Shown here: positions 41,165 to 47,375 of the stretch, piece after piece
Numbering within the stretch: position 1 is the first letter of the stretch
How the letters are laid out: every line of letters starts with the position of its first letter
From: JACVRW01 sp040509755
GTDB lineage: Bacteria; Actinomycetota; Thermoleophilia; Solirubrobacterales; Thermoleophilaceae
DNA length: 47,375 bases
Direction of reading: 5' to 3'
Assembly (NCBI GenBank): GCA_040509755.1
Contig: JBEVKF010000004.1
Location: forward strand, 1 to 47,375
Position numbers and translations under genes: made by a program
The notes under the pieces: model-generated
What the model saw: the letters and a program-made list of their open reading frames with translations, nothing else
Told to the model about the DNA's origin: nothing
The model's database searches: none

Positions 41165-42079
41165 CTGACTCGCTTCGGCTTGCCGGCCGCCCTTCTCGTC
41201 GTTCTCGCGCTCGCAGTCGCACCCGGGGCCGCCGCACAGATCCCGGATCCGCCCTGTCCCGCCGGCACGCCATCGCCGGTTTTCACGGTCAACGGCAAGG
41301 CCGTCCCGGTGTACACCACGAATGAGCTCACGGTGCGAGTGAGGCAGCCGGGCGACTCGAGCGCGTACCCCCTGAGCTTCGAGATCTCCGGCGCGCGGCT
41401 GATGCCGAGCGACGACGAAGGGGACTCCAACACGCTCCATGCCATTGCCGACGTTCCGGGCACGCTGACCGCGAGCGCGGTGATGACCACCTATCCGGAT
41501 CAGGGCAGCGGGGAGTCATGCACCGTCTCGGGGAGCGCCACGTTCGAGATCAAGCAGGCCACGGTGCCGGTGGTGACGCTCCGGCGCCCACGTCCTCTCC
41601 TCTCCGATCCGCCACTGCTGTGGGACAGCGAATGGCGTCTCGTGGTCGCGCTGGGCCCGACCGTCGACCGCAGCCCGCTCACCGTGGAGGCGCGGGCGAT
41701 CCGCCGCGCCAAGCTCCCGGGCAAGGGCGCCAAGCGCAAGACCCGGACGATCGCCCTGCGGGCGTCGGACCAGGTCGAGGACGATGAGAGCGACCAGGGT
41801 CAGCTGATCTCCTCTCCGAGGGTCAACACCTGGCCGAAGGGGGCGCAGGTCGACGTCTTCTCGAAGACGGCCCGGACACTGATCGTCCAGACGACGCTTC
41901 CGAGCGGATACCCGTCCGGACCGCGCGGACTGACCCGTGCGAAGTCACCCGTGGGGGTGGATGTCCGGATCCTCCAGAGCGGCCGCGCGATCGGCAGGCT
42001 CAGGCTCGCCGGACGGTGCGAGGGCCGCGGCCAGTTCTACCTCTGCCGCTTCAAGACGTTCACCACGAAGCTCAAGTAG
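41165..42079 (+). CDS. Secreted protein, hypothetical (CTG or TTG start)
   Basis: A 304-residue protein if begun at CTG 41165, or 299 from TTG 41180. The signal peptide LTRFGLPAALLVVLALAVAPGAAAQ has its positive residue only if the CTG is used. The mature part has Ig-like or beta-rich character (SFEISGARLMPS, ITLTASAVMTT-like strands) and a Lys/Arg-rich central section (KLPGKGAKRKTRTIALR). Cys pairs are spread through it. No known family recognised. It lies between lepA and the sigma-factor gene. Confidence 0.7.
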   Translation: MTRFGLPAALLVVLALAVAPGAAAQIPDPPCPAGTPSPVFTVNGKAVPVYTTNELTVRVRQPGDSSAYPLSFEISGARLMPSDDEGDSNTLHAIADVPGTLTASAVMTTYPDQGSGESCTVSGSATFEIKQATVPVVTLRRPRPLLSDPPLLWDSEWRLVVALGPTVDRSPLTVEARAIRRAKLPGKGAKRKTRTIALRASDQVEDDESDQGQLISSPRVNTWPKGAQVDVFSKTARTLIVQTTLPSGYPSGPRGLTRAKSPVGVDVRILQSGRAIGRLRLAGRCEGRGQFYLCRFKTFTTKLK

Positions 42080-42129
42080 CCGATTTCCGCCGGTTGAGCA
42101 GGATTTAGGTCGCCCTTAGGACGCGGTCG

Positions 42130-42135
42130 TAATTT
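42130..42135 (+). promoter_or_regulatory. -10 element of sigma-factor gene
   Basis: TAATTT, 7 nt before the GTG at 42143. It overlaps the TTG at 42134 and therefore favours the GTG. Confidence 0.45.
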
Positions 42136-42142
42136 GGCCGCC

Positions 42143-43009
42143 GTGACCACTGAGACCCTGACCCCTCAGCCCGCCCCGGACCCGACTGTTGATTCCCTCC
42201 AGCAGTTCCTCGACGGCATCGCCAAGACTCCGTTGCTCAACGCCGGCGAGGAGATCGTGCTGGCCAAGCGCATCGAGCGCGGCGACCTGGACGCCAAGGA
42301 CCACATGACCCGCGCGAACCTGCGCCTCGTGGTCTCGATCGCCAAGCGCTATCGCAACCAGGGACTGCCGTTCCTCGACCTGATCCAGGAGGGGACGATC
42401 GGACTGGTGCGCGCCGTCGAGAAGTTCGACTACCGCAAGGGCTTCAAGTTCTCGACCTACGCGACGTGGTGGATCCGCCAGGCGATCTCGCGTGCGATCG
42501 CCGACAAGGGCCGGACGATCCGGATCCCGATCCACATCGACAACATCCTCAAGAAGCTCGACGGCGCCCAGCGCAAGCTGGAGGCCGACGGTGACCGCGA
42601 TCCCACCATCGAGGAGATTGCCGCGCTGGCGGGCGTGGACCCGGTCGAGGCGGACGTGATCATGCGGGCGGCTCAGCAGCTCGTGTCGCTCGACAAGCCC
42701 GTGGGCGACGACTCGGACGCCGCGCAGTTCGGCGACCTGATTCCCGACGAGTCCACCGCAAGCCCATACGAGAGCGCCGTGGAGTCGCTGATGAACGAGC
42801 GCTTGCGCGACGTGCTCGAGTGCCTGTCCTACCGCGACCGGCGCATCCTCGAGCTGCGCTTCGGTCTCGAAGGCGACCAGGCTCAGACCCTCGACCAGGT
42901 GGCGAAGCTGTTCGGGCTGACGCGCGAGCGCACCCGCCAGATCGAAGAAGCCGCCCTGCGCAAGCTCTCGACGCTCGCCGAGGCGCAGGGACTACGCGAC
43001 GCCGCGTAG
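42143..43009 (+). CDS. RpoD/SigA-type RNA polymerase sigma factor, compact
   Basis: A 288-residue sigma-70 factor: region 1.2 (VDSLQQFLDGIAKTPLLNAGEE), region 2 (RANLRLVVSIAKRYRNQGLPFLDLIQEGTIGLVRAVEKFDYRKGFKFSTYATWWIRQAI), region 3 (PTIEEIAALAGVDPVEAD) and region 4 (RILELRFGLEGDQAQTLDQVAKLFGLTRERTRQIEEAALRKL). It recognises -35/-10 promoters. The long acidic region 1.1 of standard primary sigma factors is missing, so it is either a short primary or a group 2 factor. The GTG at 42143 is preferred over TTG 42134 because of the -10 spacing. Confidence 0.93.
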   Translation: MTTETLTPQPAPDPTVDSLQQFLDGIAKTPLLNAGEEIVLAKRIERGDLDAKDHMTRANLRLVVSIAKRYRNQGLPFLDLIQEGTIGLVRAVEKFDYRKGFKFSTYATWWIRQAISRAIADKGRTIRIPIHIDNILKKLDGAQRKLEADGDRDPTIEEIAALAGVDPVEADVIMRAAQQLVSLDKPVGDDSDAAQFGDLIPDESTASPYESAVESLMNERLRDVLECLSYRDRRILELRFGLEGDQAQTLDQVAKLFGLTRERTRQIEEAALRKLSTLAEAQGLRDAA

Positions 43010-43132
43010 ACGACTGATTCCCCAAACCCCTGCACCTCCGGCTGACGCGCCCTTGGGCTCGGGCCAAACGGCGGGCTATGAGGGGTGGGACGGGACGCCG
43101 CGATCCTCCGGTGCGGCGGATTTGGCGTCCGC

Positions 43133-43169
43133 TGTCGAGTTAGCGGTTGCTGAGACCGCTAACTCGACA
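43133..43169. repeat. 15-bp perfect hairpin between sigma-factor and truncated MFS genes
   Basis: TGTCGAGTTAGCGGT (43133-43147) and its exact complement (43155-43169) flank a 7-nt loop, TGCTGAG. On the plus strand a TTTT follows at 43180. The stop codon of the minus-strand MFS fragment lies inside the 3' arm. Its lower GC content than the surroundings is notable. It may be a convergent terminator or the remnant of a palindromic mobile sequence. Confidence 0.8.
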
Positions 43170-43710
43170 ACCGTTGCCGTTTTCTGGCGGACCCCGCCGC
43201 GGCCGCGGGGGAGATCCACGCCGCGATGCCGGCGGCGAGCAGCGGTCCTGTGATGAAGAAGACCTCGAGCTGGAGCGCATCGAAGGCGAAGGCGGTGTCG
43301 AGTCGCTCGCGACCCACAAGCCCGGGCCACAGCGTCCGCATGGCGGGCGATACCGGCGGCGTGCTCGCGCCGCCCACCACCGCGAGCCCCGTGAGGACCG
43401 CCACGCCGGCCCCGGAAACGGCCGCCACCACGAGGCCGGTTTCGGCTGCAACGCACACGCAGGCGGTCGCCACGAGCACCCGCGTCTGGCCCACCCGGTC
43501 GACCAGCCGGCCCACAAGCGGTGCGCTGGCACCCAGGGCGAGGCCGCTCGCGCCGCTCATGATGCCCACCTCGGCATAGGAGAGACCCTCCGCGCGCAGC
43601 AGCAGGATCAGCGCCAGGATGTTCATCCCATATGGCAGGCGGCTGATGGCGCTCGCCACCACGAGCGGGGTCACGCCGGGCGCGCGGACGAGATCGAGGT
43701 AGCGACTCAC
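43159..43710 (-). pseudogene. MFS transporter fragment, N-terminal half only
   Basis: A 183-residue frame holding about five helices of a major facilitator: VSRYLDLVRAPGVTPLVVASAI (helix 1 region), YAEVGIMSGASGLALGASAP, the inter-helix motif A VGRLVDRVGQTRVL, then helices 3 to 5 ending FFITGPLLAAGIAAWISPAA. MFS proteins have 12 helices and about 400 residues. Here the homology stops near 43200 and a charged tail leads to a stop inside the 15-bp hairpin. The second half is not found downstream in any frame. The GTG at 43710 was chosen to avoid overlap with the MaoC gene. Probably non-functional. Confidence 0.75.
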
Positions 43711-43719
43711 GGCGTTACA

Positions 43720-43725
43720 TAGACT
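43720..43725 (+). promoter_or_regulatory. -10 element of MaoC-type dehydratase operon
   Basis: TAGACT, 8 nt before the GTG at 43734. It lies in the 23-nt gap to the divergent MFS fragment. Confidence 0.5.
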
Positions 43726-43733
43726 GCCGCGCC

Positions 43734-44177
43734 GTGCCAGTGAAGACAGACGCCAAGGGCAAGGCCTACCCCCCATACGAATACGAGGTGGGCAAGGAGA
43801 AGATCCGCGAGTACGCGCTCGCGGTGGGCGAGGACAACCCGGTCTACTTCGACCGCGAGCTTGCGAAGGCGGCCGGCTTTCGCGACGTTCCCGCCCCGCC
43901 GATGTTTGCGGTCGTCTACTCCTCGGGGTCGGTCGGGCCGGGAGTCTTCGACCCGGAGGTTGGGATCGACTTCGCGATGATGGTCCACGGAGGCCAGGAG
44001 TTCGTCTGGGGCGAGCCGGTCTGCGCCGGCGACGTGCTCACGACCGCGACCACCGTCAAGGACATCTACGAGAAGGACGGCAAGGGCTTCTACGTCTTCG
44101 AGTCGGTCTCGCGAAACCAGGACGAGCAGGAGGTCGTGCGCGGGACGTGGACAAACATCGTCAGGGGGGCAGCGTGA
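43734..44177 (+). CDS. MaoC-like dehydratase, HadA/HadC-type subunit
   Basis: A 147-residue hot-dog-fold protein: YPPYEYEVGKEKIREYALAVGEDNPVYFD is the N-terminal FAS1-type dehydratase signature (MaoC_dehydrat_N), with DVPAPPMFAVVYSS next and GGQEFVWGEPVCAGDVLTTATTVKDIYEKDGKGFYVFES at the end. HadA-type subunits lack the catalytic dyad and pair with a HadB-type subunit to dehydrate 3-hydroxyacyl thioesters. The next gene supplies such a partner, overlapping by one codon. Confidence 0.92.
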   Translation: MPVKTDAKGKAYPPYEYEVGKEKIREYALAVGEDNPVYFDRELAKAAGFRDVPAPPMFAVVYSSGSVGPGVFDPEVGIDFAMMVHGGQEFVWGEPVCAGDVLTTATTVKDIYEKDGKGFYVFESVSRNQDEQEVVRGTWTNIVRGAA

Positions 44178-44548
44178 TGGACGTCAAGCTCAAGGTCACG
44201 CCCGACAAGTACCTCCCGCATCGCTACGCGGGCGCCTCGGGCGACTTCAACCCGATCCACATCGACGTCGAATTCGCCCAGCAGGTCGGGCTGCCGTCGA
44301 ACATCCTTCACGGCCTCTATTCCATGGCCCAGGTGGCGCGCGCCTGCTCGGCCGGCGCCGGCGGCGACCCGCGCTCGCTGCGCCGGCTGTCGGTCCAATT
44401 TCGGGGCCTGGCCTTCCCCGAGCAGGAGCTCACCGTGAGCGGCTCCGAGAGAGAGCGGCGCGATGGACGCGTGGTGGTGGACGTGGTCGCGGAACAGGGC
44501 GGCAACCAGATCATCCGCAACGCCGAGGCCGAGCTGGACCTGGCCTGA
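44177..44548 (+). CDS. MaoC-like dehydratase, HadB-type catalytic subunit
   Basis: A 123-residue hot-dog protein with hydratase-2 motif GDFNPIHIDVEFAQQVGLPSNILHGLY; Asp and His of DxNPIH are the catalytic pair. It probably dehydrates (R)-3-hydroxyacyl-CoA or -ACP together with the preceding subunit. The ATG at 44177 overlaps the previous stop; a GTG directly before it at 44174 is an alternative. AGGGGGG is the ribosome binding site. Confidence 0.93.
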   Translation: MDVKLKVTPDKYLPHRYAGASGDFNPIHIDVEFAQQVGLPSNILHGLYSMAQVARACSAGAGGDPRSLRRLSVQFRGLAFPEQELTVSGSERERRDGRVVVDVVAEQGGNQIIRNAEAELDLA

Positions 44549-44597
44549 CGGCGTCCCCCGGCCGTTTCGCCGCGGGCACCAGTCAGAATAGGTGTCG

Positions 44598-45623
44598 ATG
44601 GAGATCAGTCCGCGACAGACGTTCATCCTGCGCAAGGTGGTCGAGACCCACGTAAACCTCGACCAGCCCGTCGGCTCCAAGTGGATCGCCGAGCAGGACG
44701 ACGTGCCCTGGGGGCCGTCCACGGTCCGCGCAGAGCTCGCACGGCTCGAGGAGTCCGGCCTGCTCGAGCACCCCCACACCTCGGCCGGACGGGTGCCGAC
44801 CGATCGCGGGTACCGGCACTACGTCGACCAGCTGCTCAGCGAGGGCCGGCTGCCGGTGCCGCGCAAGCCGCTCGAGCTGACCGTGATGCGCCGCCAGGTC
44901 GATGACGCCATGCAGGCGACCACGGAGCAGCTCTCGCAGGTGACCAACCTGCTCGCGATGGTTACCGCTCCGCCGATCGAGACCGCGACCATCCACCGCG
45001 TCGAGGTGCTCTTGCTCCAGCCCCAGGTGGCGATGGTGGTCGTGATCACATCGACCGGCGGCGTGACCAAGCGGGTGATCTCCTACGACGGGCCTGTCGA
45101 CTCCGGCTTGGTCGACTGGGCGGCCAGCTACCTCAACGAGGCGCTCGGCGGCATGGACGTTGGCTCGCGGATGGTCGGATCCAAGCTGGCGGCGCCCGAG
45201 CTCGGGCATCGCGAACGCGCCTTCCTCGCCACCCTGGCCCCCGCGTTCACCGAGCTCGAGGAGACGTCTGGAAGCAGCTTGTTCATGGAGGGCGCCGCGC
45301 GGCTGCTGACCGAGCACCGCTTCCAGGAGCTCTCGCAGATCGCCGGCCTGATGGAGGTGCTCGAGCACCGCCGCGCCCTGCTCGGCGTGCTGCGCGCGTC
45401 GCTCACCGAGCCCAGCGTCTACCTGCGCATCGGCGCGGAGAACCCCACGCCGGCGCTGCACACCGTGTCGATCGTCGCGGCCAACTACGGGGTCGCTCGC
45501 CGCAACCTCGGCGCGGTGTCGGTGGTCGGCCCGGTGCGAATGGACTACCCGCGCGCCATCGGCGCCGTTCGCGAGGCGGCGCGAGAGCTCTCCCGCTTCG
45601 TGGCGGAGGTCTACGACGAGTGA
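44598..45623 (+). CDS. hrcA: Heat-inducible transcription repressor HrcA
   Basis: A 341-residue HrcA: N-terminal winged helix (EISPRQTFILRKVVETHVNLDQPVGSKWI and GPSTVRAELARLEESGLLEHPHTSAGRVPTDRGYRHYVDQLL), GAF-like middle, and the C-terminal IRIGAENPTPAL-type segment (YLRIGAENPTPALHTVSIVAANYGV and RMDYPRAIGAVREAARELSRFV). It represses heat-shock genes through CIRCE operators. An in-frame GTG at 44592 is an alternative start. Coupled to dnaJ by a 4-nt overlap. Confidence 0.97.
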   Translation: MEISPRQTFILRKVVETHVNLDQPVGSKWIAEQDDVPWGPSTVRAELARLEESGLLEHPHTSAGRVPTDRGYRHYVDQLLSEGRLPVPRKPLELTVMRRQVDDAMQATTEQLSQVTNLLAMVTAPPIETATIHRVEVLLLQPQVAMVVVITSTGGVTKRVISYDGPVDSGLVDWAASYLNEALGGMDVGSRMVGSKLAAPELGHRERAFLATLAPAFTELEETSGSSLFMEGAARLLTEHRFQELSQIAGLMEVLEHRRALLGVLRASLTEPSVYLRIGAENPTPALHTVSIVAANYGVARRNLGAVSVVGPVRMDYPRAIGAVREAARELSRFVAEVYDE

Positions 45624-46747
45624 GGCGCGACGCCTATGAAGTGATCGGCGTCCCCCGCGACGCCGACGACACTGAGATCAAGAAAGCCTTCCGCGGGCTG
45701 GCGCGCGAGCTTCATCCGGACGTCAATCGCCACGATCCGGAGGCCGAGGAGAAGTTCAAGGAGGCCGCCGAGGCCTACGAGATCCTCTCCGACTCCGAGC
45801 GCCGCGCCACCTACGACCGCTACGGCTACGAGGGGCTTGACTCGCGTGGCTACGCCTCGACAGCCCACGGCTTCGGATCGTTCTCAGACATCTTCGACGC
45901 GTTCTTCGGAGGCGATCCATTCGGAGCCTTCGGCGGTCGCGGCGGCGGCGGCAGGGTGCAGGGCGGCGACGTCGCGGTCGAGATCGAGATCTCGCTCGAT
46001 CAGGCCGCCCGCGGCGCCGACGTGGAGGTGGCCTACGACCTGGTTGACGCCTGCGAGCGCTGCAACGGGACCAGGGCGGAGCCGGGCTCGGAGGTCCAGA
46101 CCTGTCGTAACTGCCAGGGCGCCGGCCGGGTGCGCGCGGTCACCCGCACGGCATTCGGGCAGCTCGTCCGCGAGCACGTCTGCGACGTGTGCGGCGGCGA
46201 GGGGCGGGTGCCGACAGAGCCCTGCAGCGCCTGCTCGGGCCGGGGCCGGAAGGCGGTTCGCAAGACGCTCGAGGTGAGCGTGCCCCCCGGCATCGCAGAC
46301 GAGCAGCGCATCCGGCTCACCGCCCGCGGCCATGCGGGCGAGCACGGCGGGCCGCCCGGCGATCTCTACGTGCTGGTGCGGGTGACCGAGGACGAGCGCT
46401 TCCTCCGCGACGGCAGCGACCTCGTGACGGTGGTCGACGTTCCCGCTCCGGCCGCGGCGCTCGGCACCACCGTGAGCGTGCCGACGCTGGAGGGCGACCA
46501 CGACGTGGACGTGCCCGCCGGCACCCAACCCGGGACCGTCGTCACCCTGCGCGGTCGCGGGATGCCCAGCATCGGCCGCCGCGGGCGCGGCGACCAGCAG
46601 GTGGTGCTCAACGTCCTGATTCCGCGCAACCTGACCTCGCGTCAGCGCGAGCTGCTGGGCGAGCTGCGGGAGTCGCTCACCGAGCAGAACCTGCGCGAGG
46701 CCGAGGACGAGTCGATCCTGTCGAAGGTCAAGCGGGCGTTGCGCTGA
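45620..46747 (+). CDS. dnaJ: Chaperone protein DnaJ
   Basis: A 375-residue type I DnaJ: J domain with HPD at 32-34, Gly/Phe region (FGGDPFGAFGGRGGGG), four CxxCxG zinc motifs (CERCNG, CRNCQG, CDVCGG, CSACSG) and the C-terminal substrate domains (VPPGIADEQRIRLTARGHAGEHGG... VLNVLIPRNLTSRQRELL). It stimulates DnaK ATPase. The GTG at 45620 overlaps the hrcA stop; the order hrcA-dnaJ-prmA is standard. Confidence 0.97.
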   Translation: MRRDAYEVIGVPRDADDTEIKKAFRGLARELHPDVNRHDPEAEEKFKEAAEAYEILSDSERRATYDRYGYEGLDSRGYASTAHGFGSFSDIFDAFFGGDPFGAFGGRGGGGRVQGGDVAVEIEISLDQAARGADVEVAYDLVDACERCNGTRAEPGSEVQTCRNCQGAGRVRAVTRTAFGQLVREHVCDVCGGEGRVPTEPCSACSGRGRKAVRKTLEVSVPPGIADEQRIRLTARGHAGEHGGPPGDLYVLVRVTEDERFLRDGSDLVTVVDVPAPAAALGTTVSVPTLEGDHDVDVPAGTQPGTVVTLRGRGMPSIGRRGRGDQQVVLNVLIPRNLTSRQRELLGELRESLTEQNLREAEDESILSKVKRALR

Positions 46748-47375
46748 TCCGGCTGTCCTTCCGCTCTCCGGCGGACGGCGCCGAGCAGGTCCTGGGCGCG
46801 CTCCTCGAGCTCGTCCCCGCCGGAGTGGAGCAGATCGACGGCGAGGGATGGGTCGAGTACGCCGTCTACGGCGCGCCGGGCGAGCTGCCCGCCTTTCCCG
46901 ACGGGGAGGCCGAGGTGGCGGGCGTGCGGGTGGCGGTGCGCGGCGACGAGGTCGTCGACGATTGGGCCGAGCGCTGGAAGCGGTTTCACCAGCCGTCCTT
47001 GGTAGGGGGGCGGGTCTGGGTGCGCCCTCCGTGGTCGCAGCCCCGGACCGGGACCATTGACGTGGTCGTGGATCCCGGACAGGCCTTCGGCACCGGCTCT
47101 CACGCGACCACCCGGCTCTGCCTGGAGCTGCTGCTGGACCTGGAGCCCGAGGGCTCGCTCGCCGACCTGGGCTGCGGCTCCGGCGTGCTCGCGATCGTGG
47201 CCGCGAAGCTCGGGTTCGGGCCGATCACCGCGGTCGATCTCGACCCCGCCGCGCTGGCGGCCACGCGCGAGAACGCCCGGGCCAACGGGGTGGTGCTGCG
47301 CGCGGTCGAGCGGCACGACCTGCGCCGGACGCCGCCACCGCAAGCGCAGACGGTGGTGGCAAACCTGATGCGCCC
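46744..47375 (+). CDS. prmA: Ribosomal protein L11 methyltransferase, 3' truncated, CTG start
   Basis: The first 210 residues of PrmA are visible before the window ends: LIRLSFRSPADGAEQVLGALLEL (N-terminal substrate-binding domain), then DPGQAFGTGSHATTRLCLELLLDL and the SAM-binding motif ADLGCGSGVLAIVAAKLG and AVDLDPAALAATRENA. It trimethylates L11. No ATG, GTG or TTG is in frame near the correct N terminus; CTG at 46744 overlaps the dnaJ stop as CTGA, so CTG is the likely start. Confidence 0.9.
   Translation, partial: MIRLSFRSPADGAEQVLGALLELVPAGVEQIDGEGWVEYAVYGAPGELPAFPDGEAEVAGVRVAVRGDEVVDDWAERWKRFHQPSLVGGRVWVRPPWSQPRTGTIDVVVDPGQAFGTGSHATTRLCLELLLDLEPEGSLADLGCGSGVLAIVAAKLGFGPITAVDLDPAALAATRENARANGVVLRAVERHDLRRTPPPQAQTVVANLMR

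Noticed and set aside
1..47375. CRISPR arrays, insertion sequences, rRNA genes, prophage
   Set aside because: No regularly spaced repeats, transposase, integrase or rRNA sequence was seen on either strand.

Overview
The window is high-GC DNA with ATG, GTG, TTG and probably CTG starts, many 4-nt stop/start overlaps and almost no spacer. Gene order and content (rplU-rpmA-obg, proB/proA-nadD-rsfS, comEA-comEC-holA next to rpsT/murJ/lepA, hrcA-dnaJ-prmA, an ECF41 sigma factor, P-II-like, LtrA and DUF47 proteins) point to an actinobacterium, most likely of the Thermoleophilia/Solirubrobacterales type. That placement is inference from gene content; I could not run a database search.

Layout. 1-5.2 kb: small accessory genes (VOC protein, ankyrin protein divergent from a cupin, atypical SDR coupled to an ECF41 sigma factor, P-II-like protein, EamA transporter). 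5.2-13.6 kb: housekeeping block with L21, L27, Obg GTPase, ProB, ProA, NadD and RsfS, interrupted by a secreted RTX-like gene with a disrupted 3' end, two lipoproteins, a MATE exporter and an HxlR regulator. 13.6-15.9 kb: an intron-type PD-(D/E)XK endonuclease ORF that runs in frame through tRNA-Ala(GGC) and into an antitoxin-like segment, then SnoaL-like and DUF47 genes. 15.9-20.2 kb: LtrA-like membrane protein divergent from a molybdate cluster (HTH-TOBE regulator, modA, modB, modC). 20.2-26 kb: leuS, a membrane protein, a PLP amino-acid decarboxylase, a convergent arginine-deiminase-fold hydrolase, acylphosphatase. 26-30.2 kb: comEA-comEC-holA (DNA uptake and polymerase III delta). 30.2-36.4 kb: a minus-strand accessory island with DUF1772, NmrA-like reductase, a decayed cupin gene, a 955-residue LuxR-family ATPase regulator and an aldehyde dehydrogenase. 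36.4-47.4 kb: rpsT, murJ, ferritin-like and SnoaL-like genes, lepA, a secreted protein, a compact primary-type sigma factor, a truncated MFS gene ending in a 15-bp hairpin, a pair of MaoC-type dehydratase subunits, hrcA, dnaJ and a 3'-truncated prmA.

Two window-wide patterns stand out. First, many operon-head genes have no Shine-Dalgarno sequence but carry a TANNNT hexamer 6-10 nt before the start codon. This is the geometry of leaderless transcription, and it fixes several GTG, TTG and CTG starts. Second, there are several scars of gene loss (RTX 3' frameshift, internally deleted cupin, half an MFS transporter, start-less antitoxin behind a tRNA). The most unusual locus is the nuclease/tRNA-Ala/antitoxin read-through frame at 14.0-14.65 kb.
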